Shown here: in pieces, positions 1 to 8,578 of the stretch
Layout: every line of letters begins with the position of its first letter
How positions within the stretch are numbered: the stretch's first letter is position 1
Assembly: GCA_025370055.1 (NCBI GenBank)
Contig: CP073041.1
Coordinates: 6,108,272-6,172,271 of the forward strand
Reading direction: 5' to 3'
Origin: Woronichinia naegeliana WA131
GTDB taxonomy: Bacteria > Cyanobacteriota > Cyanobacteriia > Cyanobacteriales > Microcystaceae
DNA length: 64,000 bases
Position numbers and translations under genes: made by a program
Notes under the pieces: model-generated
What the model was told of the DNA's origin: nothing
The model's input: only the letters and a program-made list of their open reading frames with translations
The model's database searches: none

Positions 1-104
1 TTTAAGGATTGAGTTTGCTCAAAACCACAACCTTTCAGGGCGATCGCAATTGTTCCTACTAGGCAAAATAGCATTAGGAAACGAAAAAACTTAAATTTAA
101 TCAT
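1..104 (-). CDS. N-terminus of a putative lipoprotein (cut by window edge)
   Basis: The reverse strand from 104 to the window edge reads as a basic start (MIKFKFFRF), a hydrophobic stretch and then LKGCGF, which resembles a lipoprotein signal peptide with a lipobox cysteine near residue 27. An in-frame ATG three codons upstream (113) is an alternative start. Only about 34 residues are visible, so no function can be given. The mature protein would be lipid-anchored in a membrane if this reading is right. The call rests only on the signal-peptide pattern. Confidence 0.4.
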   Translation of the reverse strand, partial: MIKFKFFRFLMLFCLVGTIAIALKGCGFEQTQSL

Positions 105-187
105 TAAAATCATAATTATTAAGGGATAATGTCGATTAGGGGTTTTCGGGATAGCCCCGCACTTCAAAATAATTAATCTCAGATAGC

Positions 188-243
188 AAAAAACTCCAGT
201 ATCCTAGAAGGTATCCTAAGCCAACTAAATACTAGAGTTTTTA
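188..243. terminator. Hairpin with T-runs on both strands
   Basis: Arms aaaaactccagta (189-201) and tactagagttttt (230-242) are complementary at 12 of 13 positions, and each strand ends the stem in a run of five or six T. It lies on the far side of smpB's 3' end, so it could terminate smpB transcription on the minus strand. Alternatively it is the end of a degraded insertion sequence. A 20-codon ORF (MPDQVYVGRK...) starting at 243 directly follows and looks like debris. Confidence 0.4.
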
Positions 244-354
244 TGCCCGACCAAGTATACGTCGGTCGAAAATCTGACAAGCCCATTGTAGCCCCTTCCC
301 TCTAAGATGGATACACATTCTTAGAATCCCTTTCAGAGAAAGACAAGTATTGGG

Positions 355-493
355 ATGTGTGCGACCTTTAGTTGATAAAAGAGCGTTGCTTAATCAGGGT
401 ATGAAATAGAATTTTGCATACATCTAGAAACCAGTGTGAGTCAATGTTTTAAAAATTGCATCTTTAGAGATTCATACCTCAAGTCAGCAACGC
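355..493. mobile_element. MITE debris: partial end plus a 111-bp inverted-repeat element abutting smpB
   Basis: Positions 357-375 (gtgcgacctttagttgat) match the terminal repeat of the complete MITE at 9428-9575, but no partner end is visible, so this is a truncated copy. Immediately after it, gcgttgcttaatcagggtatgaa (383-405) faces ttcatacctcaagtcagcaacgc (471-493) as imperfect inverted repeats, outlining a second short element. The right arm stops exactly at the smpB stop codon. No target duplication is evident. The rest of 114-493 holds nothing else recognisable. Confidence 0.4.
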
Positions 494-958
494 CTAACGC
501 TTCATCGCCCTTGCCATATCCCGTTGATCATCACGCTTTTTGATCGCATCCCGTTTGTCGTGTAACTTTTTACCTTTCCCTAAACCCAGGGACACTTTCA
601 CAAAACTGCCCTTCATATACATTTTAAGAGGAACTAGGGTTAGCCCTTTTTGTTCAACTTGACCAATCAGTTTGCGAATTTCCCGACCGTGCAGTAAGAG
701 TTTACGGGTACGTCGAGGATCGTGATTAAAATACGCGCTACTGGCATCGTAGGGAGAAATATGAACATTAATTAGCCAGGCTTCACCGTTCCGCAACAGC
801 GCGTAGCCATCCCGCAAATTCACTTTGCCCGCTCGAATCGACTTTACTTCCGTTCCTTTGAGTTCAATTCCGGCTTCGTAGGTTTCTAGAATCTCGTAGA
901 GGTGACGGGCTTGGCGATTGTCGCTGATTAATTTAAAGGTGTCGTTTTGATTACCCAT
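494..958 (-). CDS. smpB: SsrA (tmRNA)-binding protein SmpB
   Basis: This 154-residue protein has the full length and layout of SmpB, the tmRNA partner that loads tmRNA into stalled ribosomes for trans-translation. Visible family features are the N-terminal ARHLYEI and [11 protein letters not shown] segments, the LRDGYA and [11 protein letters not shown] blocks, and the basic C-terminal tail ([14 protein letters not shown], ending ARAMKR) that enters the mRNA channel. The start ATG is at 958. A MITE-like inverted repeat ends exactly at the stop codon, so native downstream sequence has been replaced, but the protein appears intact. It is a cytosolic housekeeping gene. Confidence 0.96.
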   Translation of the reverse strand: MGNQNDTFKLISDNRQARHLYEILETYEAGIELKGTEVKSIRAGKVNLRDGYALLRNGEAWLINVHISPYDASSAYFNHDPRRTRKLLLHGREIRKLIGQVEQKGLTLVPLKMYMKGSFVKVSLGLGKGKKLHDKRDAIKKRDDQRDMARAMKR

Positions 959-1127
959 ATCTTAACTAGGATAACATCTTCACTTCCGTTAACGGTAGAC
1001 TGATCACAGTCTTTTTGAGAGTGAGCGATCGCCTTGCTTGGCAGGATACCCCCAATTTTCCCCATAAAATTTGCCCAATGTGTTGTACTTTGAGGGAGAA
1101 ATTAGCATTAAGGGCAAACCCGGACGA

Positions 1128-1988
1128 ATGGAAATACCTCAACTGATTTTTAATGGCATTGCTGTGGGCAGTATTATTGCTCTAGCGGCGGTCGGACTAA
1201 CCTTAACCTATGGCATTTTAAGGCTTTCTAACTTTGCTCATGGTGATTTTATGACCCTGGGAGCCTATTTGGCCTGGTTAGCCAATACCAGTGGGGTGAA
1301 TCTCTGGCTATCAATGGGTTTAGGGGCAGCAGGAACGGCGATGGCCATGTTACTGTCCGAGTGGTTACTGTGGAAACCCATGCGCGATCACCGAGCTAGT
1401 CCGACCACCTTGATTATTATTTCCATTGGACTGGCGTTGTTTTTACGCAATGGTATTTTGTTTATTTGGGGCGGCAATAACCAAAATTACGTGGGGCCAA
1501 TTATTCCAGCTCAGGAATTTTTAGGCTTAAAACTTGAGTATAATCGCATTATTGTTATTGGTTTGGCGATCGCCGCGATGGTGGCGTTACATTTGCTCTT
1601 ACAAAAAACCAAAATTGGTAAGGCGATGCGGGCAGTGGCCGACAATATCGATTTAGCACGGGTATCGGGCATCAATGTGGAATGGGTCGTGATCTGGACT
1701 TGGATTATTACGGCGGTACTAACGGCTTTGGGCGGTTCCATGTATGGGCTGATTACGACCATTAAACCCAATATGGGTTGGTTTTTGATCTTACCAATGT
1801 TTGCTTCTGTCATTCTCGGCGGCATTGGCAATCCCTATGGAGCGATCGCCGGAGGTTTAATTATCGGTATTGCCCAGGAGGTCAGTGTGCCTTGGTTTGG
1901 CCCCGATTACAAAATGGGGGTAGCGTTACTGATTATGATTGTTATTCTTTTAATTCGTCCCCAGGGTTTATTCAAAGGAACCACCTAA
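1128..1988 (+). CDS. natD: Branched-chain/neutral amino acid ABC transporter permease (LivH/NatD type)
   Basis: This is a polytopic inner-membrane permease of about 286 residues. The LivH family pattern is clear: LIFNGIAVGSIIALAAVGLTL at the start, LRLSNFAHGDFM, KTKIGKAMRAVADN, an EAA-like cytoplasmic loop, and the C-terminal GGLIIG and LLIRPQG segments. In cyanobacteria this protein is one membrane subunit of the Nat (N-I) neutral amino acid importer. The ATG at 1128 fits the family start; the frame is open back to a TTG at 1071, but those 19 residues are hydrophilic and atypical. No other nat subunits are adjacent, which is usual for the dispersed cyanobacterial nat genes. The natD symbol is an inference from family and organism. 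Confidence 0.85.
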   Translation: MEIPQLIFNGIAVGSIIALAAVGLTLTYGILRLSNFAHGDFMTLGAYLAWLANTSGVNLWLSMGLGAAGTAMAMLLSEWLLWKPMRDHRASPTTLIIISIGLALFLRNGILFIWGGNNQNYVGPIIPAQEFLGLKLEYNRIIVIGLAIAAMVALHLLLQKTKIGKAMRAVADNIDLARVSGINVEWVVIWTWIITAVLTALGGSMYGLITTIKPNMGWFLILPMFASVILGGIGNPYGAIAGGLIIGIAQEVSVPWFGPDYKMGVALLIMIVILLIRPQGLFKGTT

Positions 1989-1995
1989 ACATTTG

Positions 1996-3111
1996 CTACA
2001 GACCATCTTGAGCCAGCAGATAGTCTCGAACCCAGAGCGCGCTAGCAGGTGCTAAGAGAATGCCATTGCGATAATGTCCTGTGGCAATTAACACATTGTC
2101 GTATCCGGCTAAGGGTCTAAGAATCGGTGAGGATTCCTCCTGGGGTTGAGGACGTTGCCCTGACCAAGAATGCAAAATCCTAGCCTTGGCTAAATCAGGA
2201 CAAAAAGCGATCGCGGTTTCCAAGAGTTTTTCTAAACTCAAGGGATCTGGCTGCAAACTTTCTGATGTTTCTAAAAATTCAACGGTAGCTCCTAACCAGT
2301 ATTCTCCCTTTCCTAAGGGCACAATATGGACATCTTCCCCCGTAATCACCGGTTGAAAATGATTATGTCCTAGGATCTGAGGTAATTTAACCCGTAAGGC
2401 CTGACCCAGGACAGGTTCAAGCTTAACGGTTTGGTGTAATTGTTGGGTTAGGGTAAGAGACTCTAAGCCCGCCGTGATAATTACCTGATCGGCGACAAAA
2501 TCCCCTTGATCAGTTTGAACTGATTGGACGACTTGACCATGGGAAGCCCTGTGAGCCGGATGGACAGTAAAATCCTGAACCGTTACGCCACTGCGATAAT
2601 CAACGCCCTTTAAACAAGCGGCTGTCACCAAAGCTTCTGTAAATTGCCGAGGCTGGATTTGACGGTCTTGGGGAGAATAAACGGCACTGAGAATATTTTC
2701 TCCTCTGATTTGCGGACATTTGTGTGCAAGCATTTCCCGATCCCAAAGCTCTAAACGGTATCCCTCGGCCTGACGTAGGATTTGCCGCTTATGCCATTGA
2801 TTGTGTTCCTCTTCAGAAAAGAGCAGCAAGACAATGCCCTGATCATTGATCTCCAAAGTTTGGCCCGTTAATTCTTGTAATTCCTGAAGAAGACTCTCGA
2901 AACGGGCCAGGGTTGCTTGTCTGAGTGTCCAGGCCCGACCCTTTGTTTTTTTGCTAATCACCCCCATGAGAACGCCTAAAGCAGCCCCACTCGTTCCACT
3001 GGCAGCCTGATTTTTTTCAAGCAGGGTAATATTCAAGTTCGGCAGCAAACTTAATTCGTAGGCGATCGCCGCACCAATAACGCCAGCACCAATAATTACA
3101 ATCTCAGTCAT
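1996..3111 (-). CDS. FAD-dependent glycine/D-amino acid oxidase family protein (ThiO-like)
   Basis: This 371-residue protein starts with a Rossmann FAD-binding motif (IVIIGAGVIGAAIAYELS, residues 4-21) and ends with the GHYRNGILLAP block typical of ThiO/DadA flavoenzymes, in which the FAD isoalloxazine is contacted near the C-terminus. Family members oxidise glycine or D-amino acids; ThiO supplies the imine used to build the thiazole of thiamine. Its 3' end almost meets the convergent natD gene (8 bp apart). No thiamine genes are nearby and ThiG is not fused, so the thiamine role is possible rather than shown. Confidence 0.8.
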   Translation of the reverse strand: MTEIVIIGAGVIGAAIAYELSLLPNLNITLLEKNQAASGTSGAALGVLMGVISKKTKGRAWTLRQATLARFESLLQELQELTGQTLEINDQGIVLLLFSEEEHNQWHKRQILRQAEGYRLELWDREMLAHKCPQIRGENILSAVYSPQDRQIQPRQFTEALVTAACLKGVDYRSGVTVQDFTVHPAHRASHGQVVQSVQTDQGDFVADQVIITAGLESLTLTQQLHQTVKLEPVLGQALRVKLPQILGHNHFQPVITGEDVHIVPLGKGEYWLGATVEFLETSESLQPDPLSLEKLLETAIAFCPDLAKARILHSWSGQRPQPQEESSPILRPLAGYDNVLIATGHYRNGILLAPASALWVRDYLLAQDGL

Positions 3112-3220
3112 TCGTCAATTTCTCCTTGCCGCTTTGCAGAAAAGTCTCTCAGTTGGGGGTAGGAATCGATTAGCATAGAGAATAAATTGTTGTTTTAGTA
3201 ACCCTTCAAAGGAGAGCATC

Positions 3221-3598
3221 GTGAATAACGTCCCAAAGTTTGTCTCGCTCAATGAATCCGGACTGGGTTGTGCGTTAACGGTTTTATTGGTGAGTCTGTT
3301 ACTGGGGGCAGTGGGCTTAGGCTGGGTCGTGAATAGTGTTTTAATTCTTTTGGCTTTATTAGCGGTTGCTCCTATTCTCGGCTTTTTGGGTTTGCGTTGG
3401 TGGATGAAGCGCAATTTAGTCGAGTCTGACTGCCCTGTCTGTGGTTATGAATTTACCAGTTTTAAGGGCAGTGAATGCCGTTGTCCCAGTTGCGGAGAGT
3501 CATTAAGAGTAATAGAGGGAAAATTTGAAAGGATATCACCCCCAAACACTATTGATGTTGATGCTGTAGAAGTCTCAGTACAAGTATTGGAAGATTAG
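3221..3598 (+). CDS. Small membrane protein with a C-terminal zinc ribbon
   Basis: The 125-residue product starts with GTG, supported by an aaaggag ribosome-binding site nine bases upstream. Residues 15-60 form two closely spaced hydrophobic helices. They are followed by CPVC and CRCPSC, two cysteine pairs forming a likely zinc ribbon (about residues 71-92). The short acidic tail has no motif. It is divergent from the oxidase gene. The architecture suggests a membrane-anchored cytoplasmic zinc ribbon; I do not recognise a named family and assign no function. Confidence 0.75.
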   Translation: MNNVPKFVSLNESGLGCALTVLLVSLLLGAVGLGWVVNSVLILLALLAVAPILGFLGLRWWMKRNLVESDCPVCGYEFTSFKGSECRCPSCGESLRVIEGKFERISPPNTIDVDAVEVSVQVLED

Positions 3599-3609
3599 CC
3601 CAAAAACAA

Positions 3610-3647
3610 AGGCGATCACTATCAATGAAGATCGCCTCAAAATTTTT
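3610..3647. terminator. Rho-independent terminator between convergent genes
   Basis: A perfect 8-bp stem, aggcgatc (3610-3617) with gatcgcct (3630-3637), is followed by a T-run at 3643-3647. It lies in the short gap between the convergent genes ending at 3598 (+) and 3675 (-). The T-run favours termination of the plus-strand gene. Confidence 0.7.
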
Positions 3648-3674
3648 CTTCTTCTTATCAGTTTGCAAGGAGCA

Positions 3675-5384
3675 TTAACTTTCCTGGGTAGAGCCTCTTG
3701 TCCCTGGTAAATCCCAATTATCAAAGGAGAGAGCATCATCAGAAAAGAGTTCTTCTAAACCAGACTCAGAAGCGGGGTGATTTTCTGGCTCATTGGTTTG
3801 CCCAAAAAGCTCATCTAGCCCTGTTGTTAATAAATAGGGTTCAGGACTAAATAAATCCCCAAAGATATCATCCGATTCTTCGATGGGAGGACGCTTGGAA
3901 AAATCATCATCTTCCGTTTGCAGCATTTCTAAAAACTCCACATCGGACTTCTCTGGCGTTGAGTCTGAAAAATTAATAAAAGGGGTCTCACCACTCTGGC
4001 CAGGCTCGGACAAAGGAAGCTCCGGTAAAACTTCTCGATCAGCTTGATCCTCTGGGAACATATCCAATAAAGACAGATCTTCTGAACCTAATTCTAGCTC
4101 TGCTGATAGATCCGATAATTCTTCTAAACTTTCTAGATCCTGCATTTCAGAAAAAGCTAACAGGTCAGGATTTTCTGTAATCGCATCGTCTTGTTGGAGG
4201 TCTAAGAGAAAGTCTAATTCCGATTCGGCATTCAATTCTTCAGTCAAGGATTCGAGACTGGCATGATCTGAGGGAATATCGGCCAAAAAGTCTGCGGGTA
4301 ATTCAAGAGAGTCCATTGTAGTATCAATGGCACTAATCTCTTCTAACACGAGCGGAAAATCATTGGCGATTGACATTTCCATCGCATTATCGCCTTCCGC
4401 CCAAGCTCCTAGATCTGGTTCACTGAAATTAACTTCTTCTAGAGGGATATCTACCGCATCCACCCAGTTATCTTCCTCTACCGAGATCGGTGTTTCTAAT
4501 GAAGGTGAAAAGGGATCGTCAAAGGGAGAGGTTTGCTCGCTGAGCCAAGGGGATTCGTCCTCTCTAAAGCTTTCTTCCTCCGTCCAATCACTGAGATCCA
4601 GTTCTGCAACACTCGCAATTTCTGGAGCAATTTCTGGGGTTTCTGGAGAAAGCTCAAAAGCTTCTTCTTCAAAGAGAGAGGATTCTAGGTCTAATAAAGC
4701 AGGGGCTTCTGCTCTAAATTCTTGTTCTGAGGGAGCATCGATCGCATCAACCCAATTTTCTTCTGGGGCGGTTTCTTCAACAACTTCGGTTTCTTCTCTG
4801 GGGGGGGCAATGGCTTCAAGAGGCTCTTCTTGTTCTTCCCTGGCAGGGCTAGGAGTCTCAACGGCTTCTTCATGACCCAATAGTCCAGAAACAGCCGCAC
4901 CAGCTAATCCAGCAACGCCAGCGATCGCGGCTCCACCAGCAACAGTCCCTAACCAGTTGGGAGTTTGAGAGGGTTCAGGAGAGGGGGCAACCTCCGTTGT
5001 AGTCGGTAAAGGGGGAGGAGATGCTTGAGTTAAGGAGGATTGGAGAGCAGCAATTTCCTGTTGATGATTATTCTGTAATTCTCGGATTTGAGTTTCGTAG
5101 GACTGTAAAGATGCCTGTTGTTCTTGAATTTGTTTTTCATATTCACTCACTTTGGCCTGATAGTCGGCTTCCATTGAGTGGATTTTTGCCTCGGCAGTTT
5201 GTAACGCTCCTGACTGGGACAATTGCTGCGATCGCAAGTTATCCATATCGTCCGTGGCCCGATTAGCCCGTTTTAATTTTCCTTCTGCACTAGCCAGTTG
5301 ACGCTGAAGTTTTGCCGAAGAGAAGAAATAAACACCACCGCCGCCAATGACTAAACCCAAAATTGCAAATAAAATTTCTCTCAT
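3675..5384 (-). CDS. Acidic, coiled-coil, single-pass membrane protein of unknown function
   Basis: The ATG at 5384 is chosen because a ggag ribosome-binding site sits just before it; an upstream TTG at 5396 lacks one. The 569-residue product has an N-terminal transmembrane helix (LFAILGLVIGGGGVYFF, about residues 4-20), then about 115 residues of predicted coiled coil rich in Q, E and K. A Gly/Ala-rich hydrophobic stretch around residues 145-170 could insert in or lie on a membrane. The long, very acidic C-terminal half has few basic residues and repeats a short motif, NWVDA(I/V)D. This looks like a membrane-tethered scaffold. I know no characterised homologue and give no function. Confidence 0.7.
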   Translation of the reverse strand: MREILFAILGLVIGGGGVYFFSSAKLQRQLASAEGKLKRANRATDDMDNLRSQQLSQSGALQTAEAKIHSMEADYQAKVSEYEKQIQEQQASLQSYETQIRELQNNHQQEIAALQSSLTQASPPPLPTTTEVAPSPEPSQTPNWLGTVAGGAAIAGVAGLAGAAVSGLLGHEEAVETPSPAREEQEEPLEAIAPPREETEVVEETAPEENWVDAIDAPSEQEFRAEAPALLDLESSLFEEEAFELSPETPEIAPEIASVAELDLSDWTEEESFREDESPWLSEQTSPFDDPFSPSLETPISVEEDNWVDAVDIPLEEVNFSEPDLGAWAEGDNAMEMSIANDFPLVLEEISAIDTTMDSLELPADFLADIPSDHASLESLTEELNAESELDFLLDLQQDDAITENPDLLAFSEMQDLESLEELSDLSAELELGSEDLSLLDMFPEDQADREVLPELPLSEPGQSGETPFINFSDSTPEKSDVEFLEMLQTEDDDFSKRPPIEESDDIFGDLFSPEPYLLTTGLDELFGQTNEPENHPASESGLEELFSDDALSFDNWDLPGTRGSTQES

Positions 5385-5619
5385 GATGATCTCCAAAATA
5401 ATGTTATTGCTACTATGCCCAAAAATCTTGATTAAGTTAACATGGCATTGTCTCCATTTCTAAATAAGTAATTTAGTTTACTTTAACTTTTTAAGAAAAT
5501 CTCTTGATCGCAAGATAGTATCTTAAACTGCTTTAACAGAGTTCAAAAAAATTGAGTGATTAAATGTTTTTCACTGACAATACAGGGGTTAAGAAATCTT
5601 AAAAGTTGATAGTCCCTAA

Positions 5620-6552
5620 TTAAACCTGACCTTGACGATAGGCGGCATAAACCCCCTGTACGTTATACCAATTTAGGAAAATACGGGCAATTTCCAGAGC
5701 GAGTTGGGGACGATCGCGATCAATTAACCATTGCAGCAGAGGAGCCATTGTTCGTTCATTCAAAGTACCACCGAGAGATAACAAACCCCAAAGTAATCGG
5801 TGGAGCCAAGTCATTTGGATCATGAGGCGTACCTCCCAGGTCGGATGTTTTTGATAAAATAACACACCCATGCGGCCTCGCTGTATCTCTTGATCAATTA
5901 ATTTAGGAATTTGCTCTAGGGAAAAGGGAGGATGCCAATGGTAGCCCACTGCCCCAGGACATTTGATTAATTTTAGCCCTAGTTGTTTGAGTCGCACCCC
6001 TAATTCCAAATCTTCCCAACCGTAAAGCTGAAAAACCGTGTCAAATAAACCGGCCTGTTCTAACCATTTTTTGGCGATCGCCACGTTTCCCGTCGCAAAG
6101 TAGGCAGCCGAAAAGTCGGTAATTTTGTAAGGTTCCGCCGTGGGATTGTCAAAATTACAAGTATTGATCACTGCCCCATAGGTAAATAGGCGATCGCTAT
6201 CCAGTTGGGTCTGGCCTGCCAGTAAAGCATCGGCATGGGCTTGCAGAAATTGGCTTGTTACCACCAGATCACTATCAATAAAAATAATAGTATCTCCCTT
6301 AGCTTTGGCCACTCCAAGGTTTCTCGCGGCGGCTGGCCCCTGATGATCTTGAGCATAGGCCACAACCTTGGGAAAAGTGGCAGTATGAGCCGCCAACCAG
6401 TCCAAAGTGCCATCGGTAGAACCATCATCCACCACCACAATTTCGTAGCCAGCCACCTTGGTATCCCGCAACGCTTGTTGACTGAGAGCCAAAAGGCATT
6501 TTTCTAAAATGGGCCTACGGTTATAGGTAGGGATAACGATGCTGAAAAACAT
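5620..6552 (-). CDS. Family 2 glycosyltransferase
   Basis: This 310-residue protein has a GT-A fold signature: SIVIPTYNRRPILEKCL at the N-terminus, VVDDGSTDGT near residue 40, and FIDSDLVV as the DxD-type metal/nucleotide-sugar site. The acceptor-side motif GWEDLELGVRLKQLG (around residue 180) matches the ED motif of GT2 enzymes. It should transfer a sugar from a nucleotide donor at the cytosolic face of the membrane; donor and acceptor cannot be read from sequence. It is monocistronic here, upstream of and divergent from petC. Confidence 0.85.
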   Translation of the reverse strand: MFFSIVIPTYNRRPILEKCLLALSQQALRDTKVAGYEIVVVDDGSTDGTLDWLAAHTATFPKVVAYAQDHQGPAAARNLGVAKAKGDTIIFIDSDLVVTSQFLQAHADALLAGQTQLDSDRLFTYGAVINTCNFDNPTAEPYKITDFSAAYFATGNVAIAKKWLEQAGLFDTVFQLYGWEDLELGVRLKQLGLKLIKCPGAVGYHWHPPFSLEQIPKLIDQEIQRGRMGVLFYQKHPTWEVRLMIQMTWLHRLLWGLLSLGGTLNERTMAPLLQWLIDRDRPQLALEIARIFLNWYNVQGVYAAYRQGQV

Positions 6553-6823
6553 GAGTAGCCTAATCGATAGTAAAAAAAGAGGTTACGACTATCTTAAAGC
6601 TTACTGTTGCCGATACCGACTCTCTAAGCAGGCGACGTTTTCTGTAATAATCAGGATTGGACTTGTAACTTTTTTTTGATTCGCAAGCAATCCAGTTCTG
6701 CTTTCGGGCGCGAAGCGTGCCATTGGTATCGCCCCTTAACCGCTTTTAATACAGCAGAAAATTCTATCCTCTAGGAGAAATCTTAGAAACCTTTACAAAA
6801 ATATACAATTTAGACGGTTCATT

Positions 6824-7366
6824 ATGGCTCAACTTACAGGTGCGTCCGATGTCCCCGATTTGGGTCGTCGTCAATTTATGAACTTATTGACCTTTGGGAC
6901 GATTACGGGAATTGCGGCGGGGGCTTTATATCCCGTAGTGAAATATTTCATTCCTCCTTCTAGTGGCTCGGCTGGAGGAGGCGTAACGGCTAAAGATGCC
7001 CTCGGTAATGATGTCAAGGTAGGGGAATTTTTAGCAGCCCATAATCCAGGCGATCGCACCTTAGCGCAAGGTTTAAAGGGAGATCCTACCTATATTATCG
7101 TGACGGGAGAGAAAACCATCACTGACTATGGCATTAACGCGATCTGTACTCACTTAGGCTGTGTTGTGCCCTGGAATGCCAGTGAGAACAAGTTTATGTG
7201 TCCCTGTCATGGTTCCCAATACAATTCCGAAGGGAAAGTTGTACGTGGCCCGGCTCCTCTTTCCTTGGCCCTAGCCCATGCAACCGTTACTGAAGACGAT
7301 AAATTGGTCTTTACGCCCTGGACAGAAACAGACTTTCGTACCAATGAAGATCCCTGGTGGGCTTAA
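6824..7366 (+). CDS. petC: Cytochrome b6f complex Rieske iron-sulfur protein
   Basis: This 180-residue protein carries an N-terminal membrane anchor with a twin-arginine-like LGRRQFMN start and the two Rieske [2Fe-2S] ligand boxes [10 protein letters not shown] and CPCHGSQY, which supply two Cys and two His. It transfers electrons from plastoquinol to cytochrome f in thylakoid photosynthetic and respiratory electron flow. petA follows 71 bp downstream, the conserved petC-petA operon of cyanobacteria. Length and motifs are complete. Confidence 0.97.
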   Translation: MAQLTGASDVPDLGRRQFMNLLTFGTITGIAAGALYPVVKYFIPPSSGSAGGGVTAKDALGNDVKVGEFLAAHNPGDRTLAQGLKGDPTYIIVTGEKTITDYGINAICTHLGCVVPWNASENKFMCPCHGSQYNSEGKVVRGPAPLSLALAHATVTEDDKLVFTPWTETDFRTNEDPWWA

Positions 7367-7437
7367 TCGAGCTTACGTCAGCCCTTTGCCCCAGACAATG
7401 GGAAAACTGTTAACCCTTAAATTATTTTGACCTAAAG

Positions 7438-8424
7438 ATGAGAACGCCTGATTTTTCGGGATTGTGGCAACGGGGACAAAAAGCCCTGCTGAATATTGCT
7501 TTGATAGCGATCGCCACTACCAGTCTATTTTTATTGAGTGATCTGGCTGCCCCCCAATCTGCCGCCGCCTATCCTTTTTGGGCCCAACAAACGGCTCCCG
7601 CAACCCCTAGAGAAGCAACGGGTCGTATTGTTTGCGCTAACTGTCACCTCGCCCAAAAACCGGCTGAAATTGAAATTCCCCAAGCTGTACTGCCCGACAC
7701 CGTATTTGAGGCAGTGGTTAAAATTCCCTATGATCTCAATAGTCAGCAAGTATTAGGAGATGGCTCTAAGGGCGGTCTCAATGTCGGTGCTGTATTAATG
7801 TTGCCTGATGGGTTTAAAATTGCCCCCAGCGATCGCATTCCCGAAGAAATGAAGGAAAAGGTGGGCGGTGTTTTCTTCCAGCCCTATCGTGAAGATCAAG
7901 AAAATGTGGTAATTGTTGGCCCCTTACCGGGTGATCAGTATCAAGAAATTGTTTTCCCCGTTCTTTCTCCCGATCCCGCCACCAACAAGGCGATTCACTA
8001 TGGTAAATATTCTGTCCATTTAGGGGCAAATCGTGGTCGTGGGCAACTCTATCCGACTGGCGAACCGAGCAATAACAATGCGGTTAAAGCTCCTAAAAAT
8101 GGAACCATTGGCCAAATTACTAAGCAAGAAGCGGGCGGTTATGAAGTCGTTCTGTCTACGAGTGATGGCGATGAAACGGTGACAATTTTGCCTGGCCCTG
8201 AGTTAATTGTCTCGGAAGGTCAAACTGTTGCTGCCGGAGATTTCCTGACAACAAATCCTAATGTGGGTGGTTTTGGACAAAAAGATACTGAGGTTGTGCT
8301 ACAAAATCCAACCCGCATCAAGTTCCTCGTTCTTTTCCTCGCAGCCATTATGTTGGCTCAAATTTTCTTAGTTCTCAAGAAAAAACAAATCGAGAAAGTT
8401 CAAGCAGCAGAATTAGAATTCTAG
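7438..8424 (+). CDS. petA: Apocytochrome f
   Basis: This 328-residue protein has an N-terminal signal peptide ending near AAAYPFWAQ, the mature N-terminal Tyr being the axial haem ligand. The haem c attachment site CANCH follows ([12 protein letters not shown]). A large lumenal beta domain is followed by one C-terminal transmembrane helix ([18 protein letters not shown]) and a short KKKQ stromal tail. It accepts electrons from the Rieske protein and passes them to plastocyanin or cytochrome c6. It is the second gene of petC-petA and complete. Confidence 0.98.
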   Translation: MRTPDFSGLWQRGQKALLNIALIAIATTSLFLLSDLAAPQSAAAYPFWAQQTAPATPREATGRIVCANCHLAQKPAEIEIPQAVLPDTVFEAVVKIPYDLNSQQVLGDGSKGGLNVGAVLMLPDGFKIAPSDRIPEEMKEKVGGVFFQPYREDQENVVIVGPLPGDQYQEIVFPVLSPDPATNKAIHYGKYSVHLGANRGRGQLYPTGEPSNNNAVKAPKNGTIGQITKQEAGGYEVVLSTSDGDETVTILPGPELIVSEGQTVAAGDFLTTNPNVGGFGQKDTEVVLQNPTRIKFLVLFLAAIMLAQIFLVLKKKQIEKVQAAELEF

Positions 8425-8578
8425 TTTCTGTCCTGTTTTTTAAAGCAAGTTAGGGCTGTCACTTAAGCAATTATTTTGAACAGATGTTCAGGAAAAAATC
8501 TTAAGGGCAGCTTTTTTAAATTTTACATTTATAAATAGTACTCATACTCAAGGTAACTCTGATTGAGTGTCAAAATGA

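Noticed and set aside
243-305. 20-codon ORF MPDQVYVGRK...
   Set aside because: It is too short and lies in mobile-element debris; no ribosome-binding site or family was recognised.
4327-4875. Serine-rich 182-codon plus-strand ORF
   Set aside because: It is the antisense of the acidic coiled-coil gene; the composition is a by-product of GAA/GAG-rich codons on the other strand.
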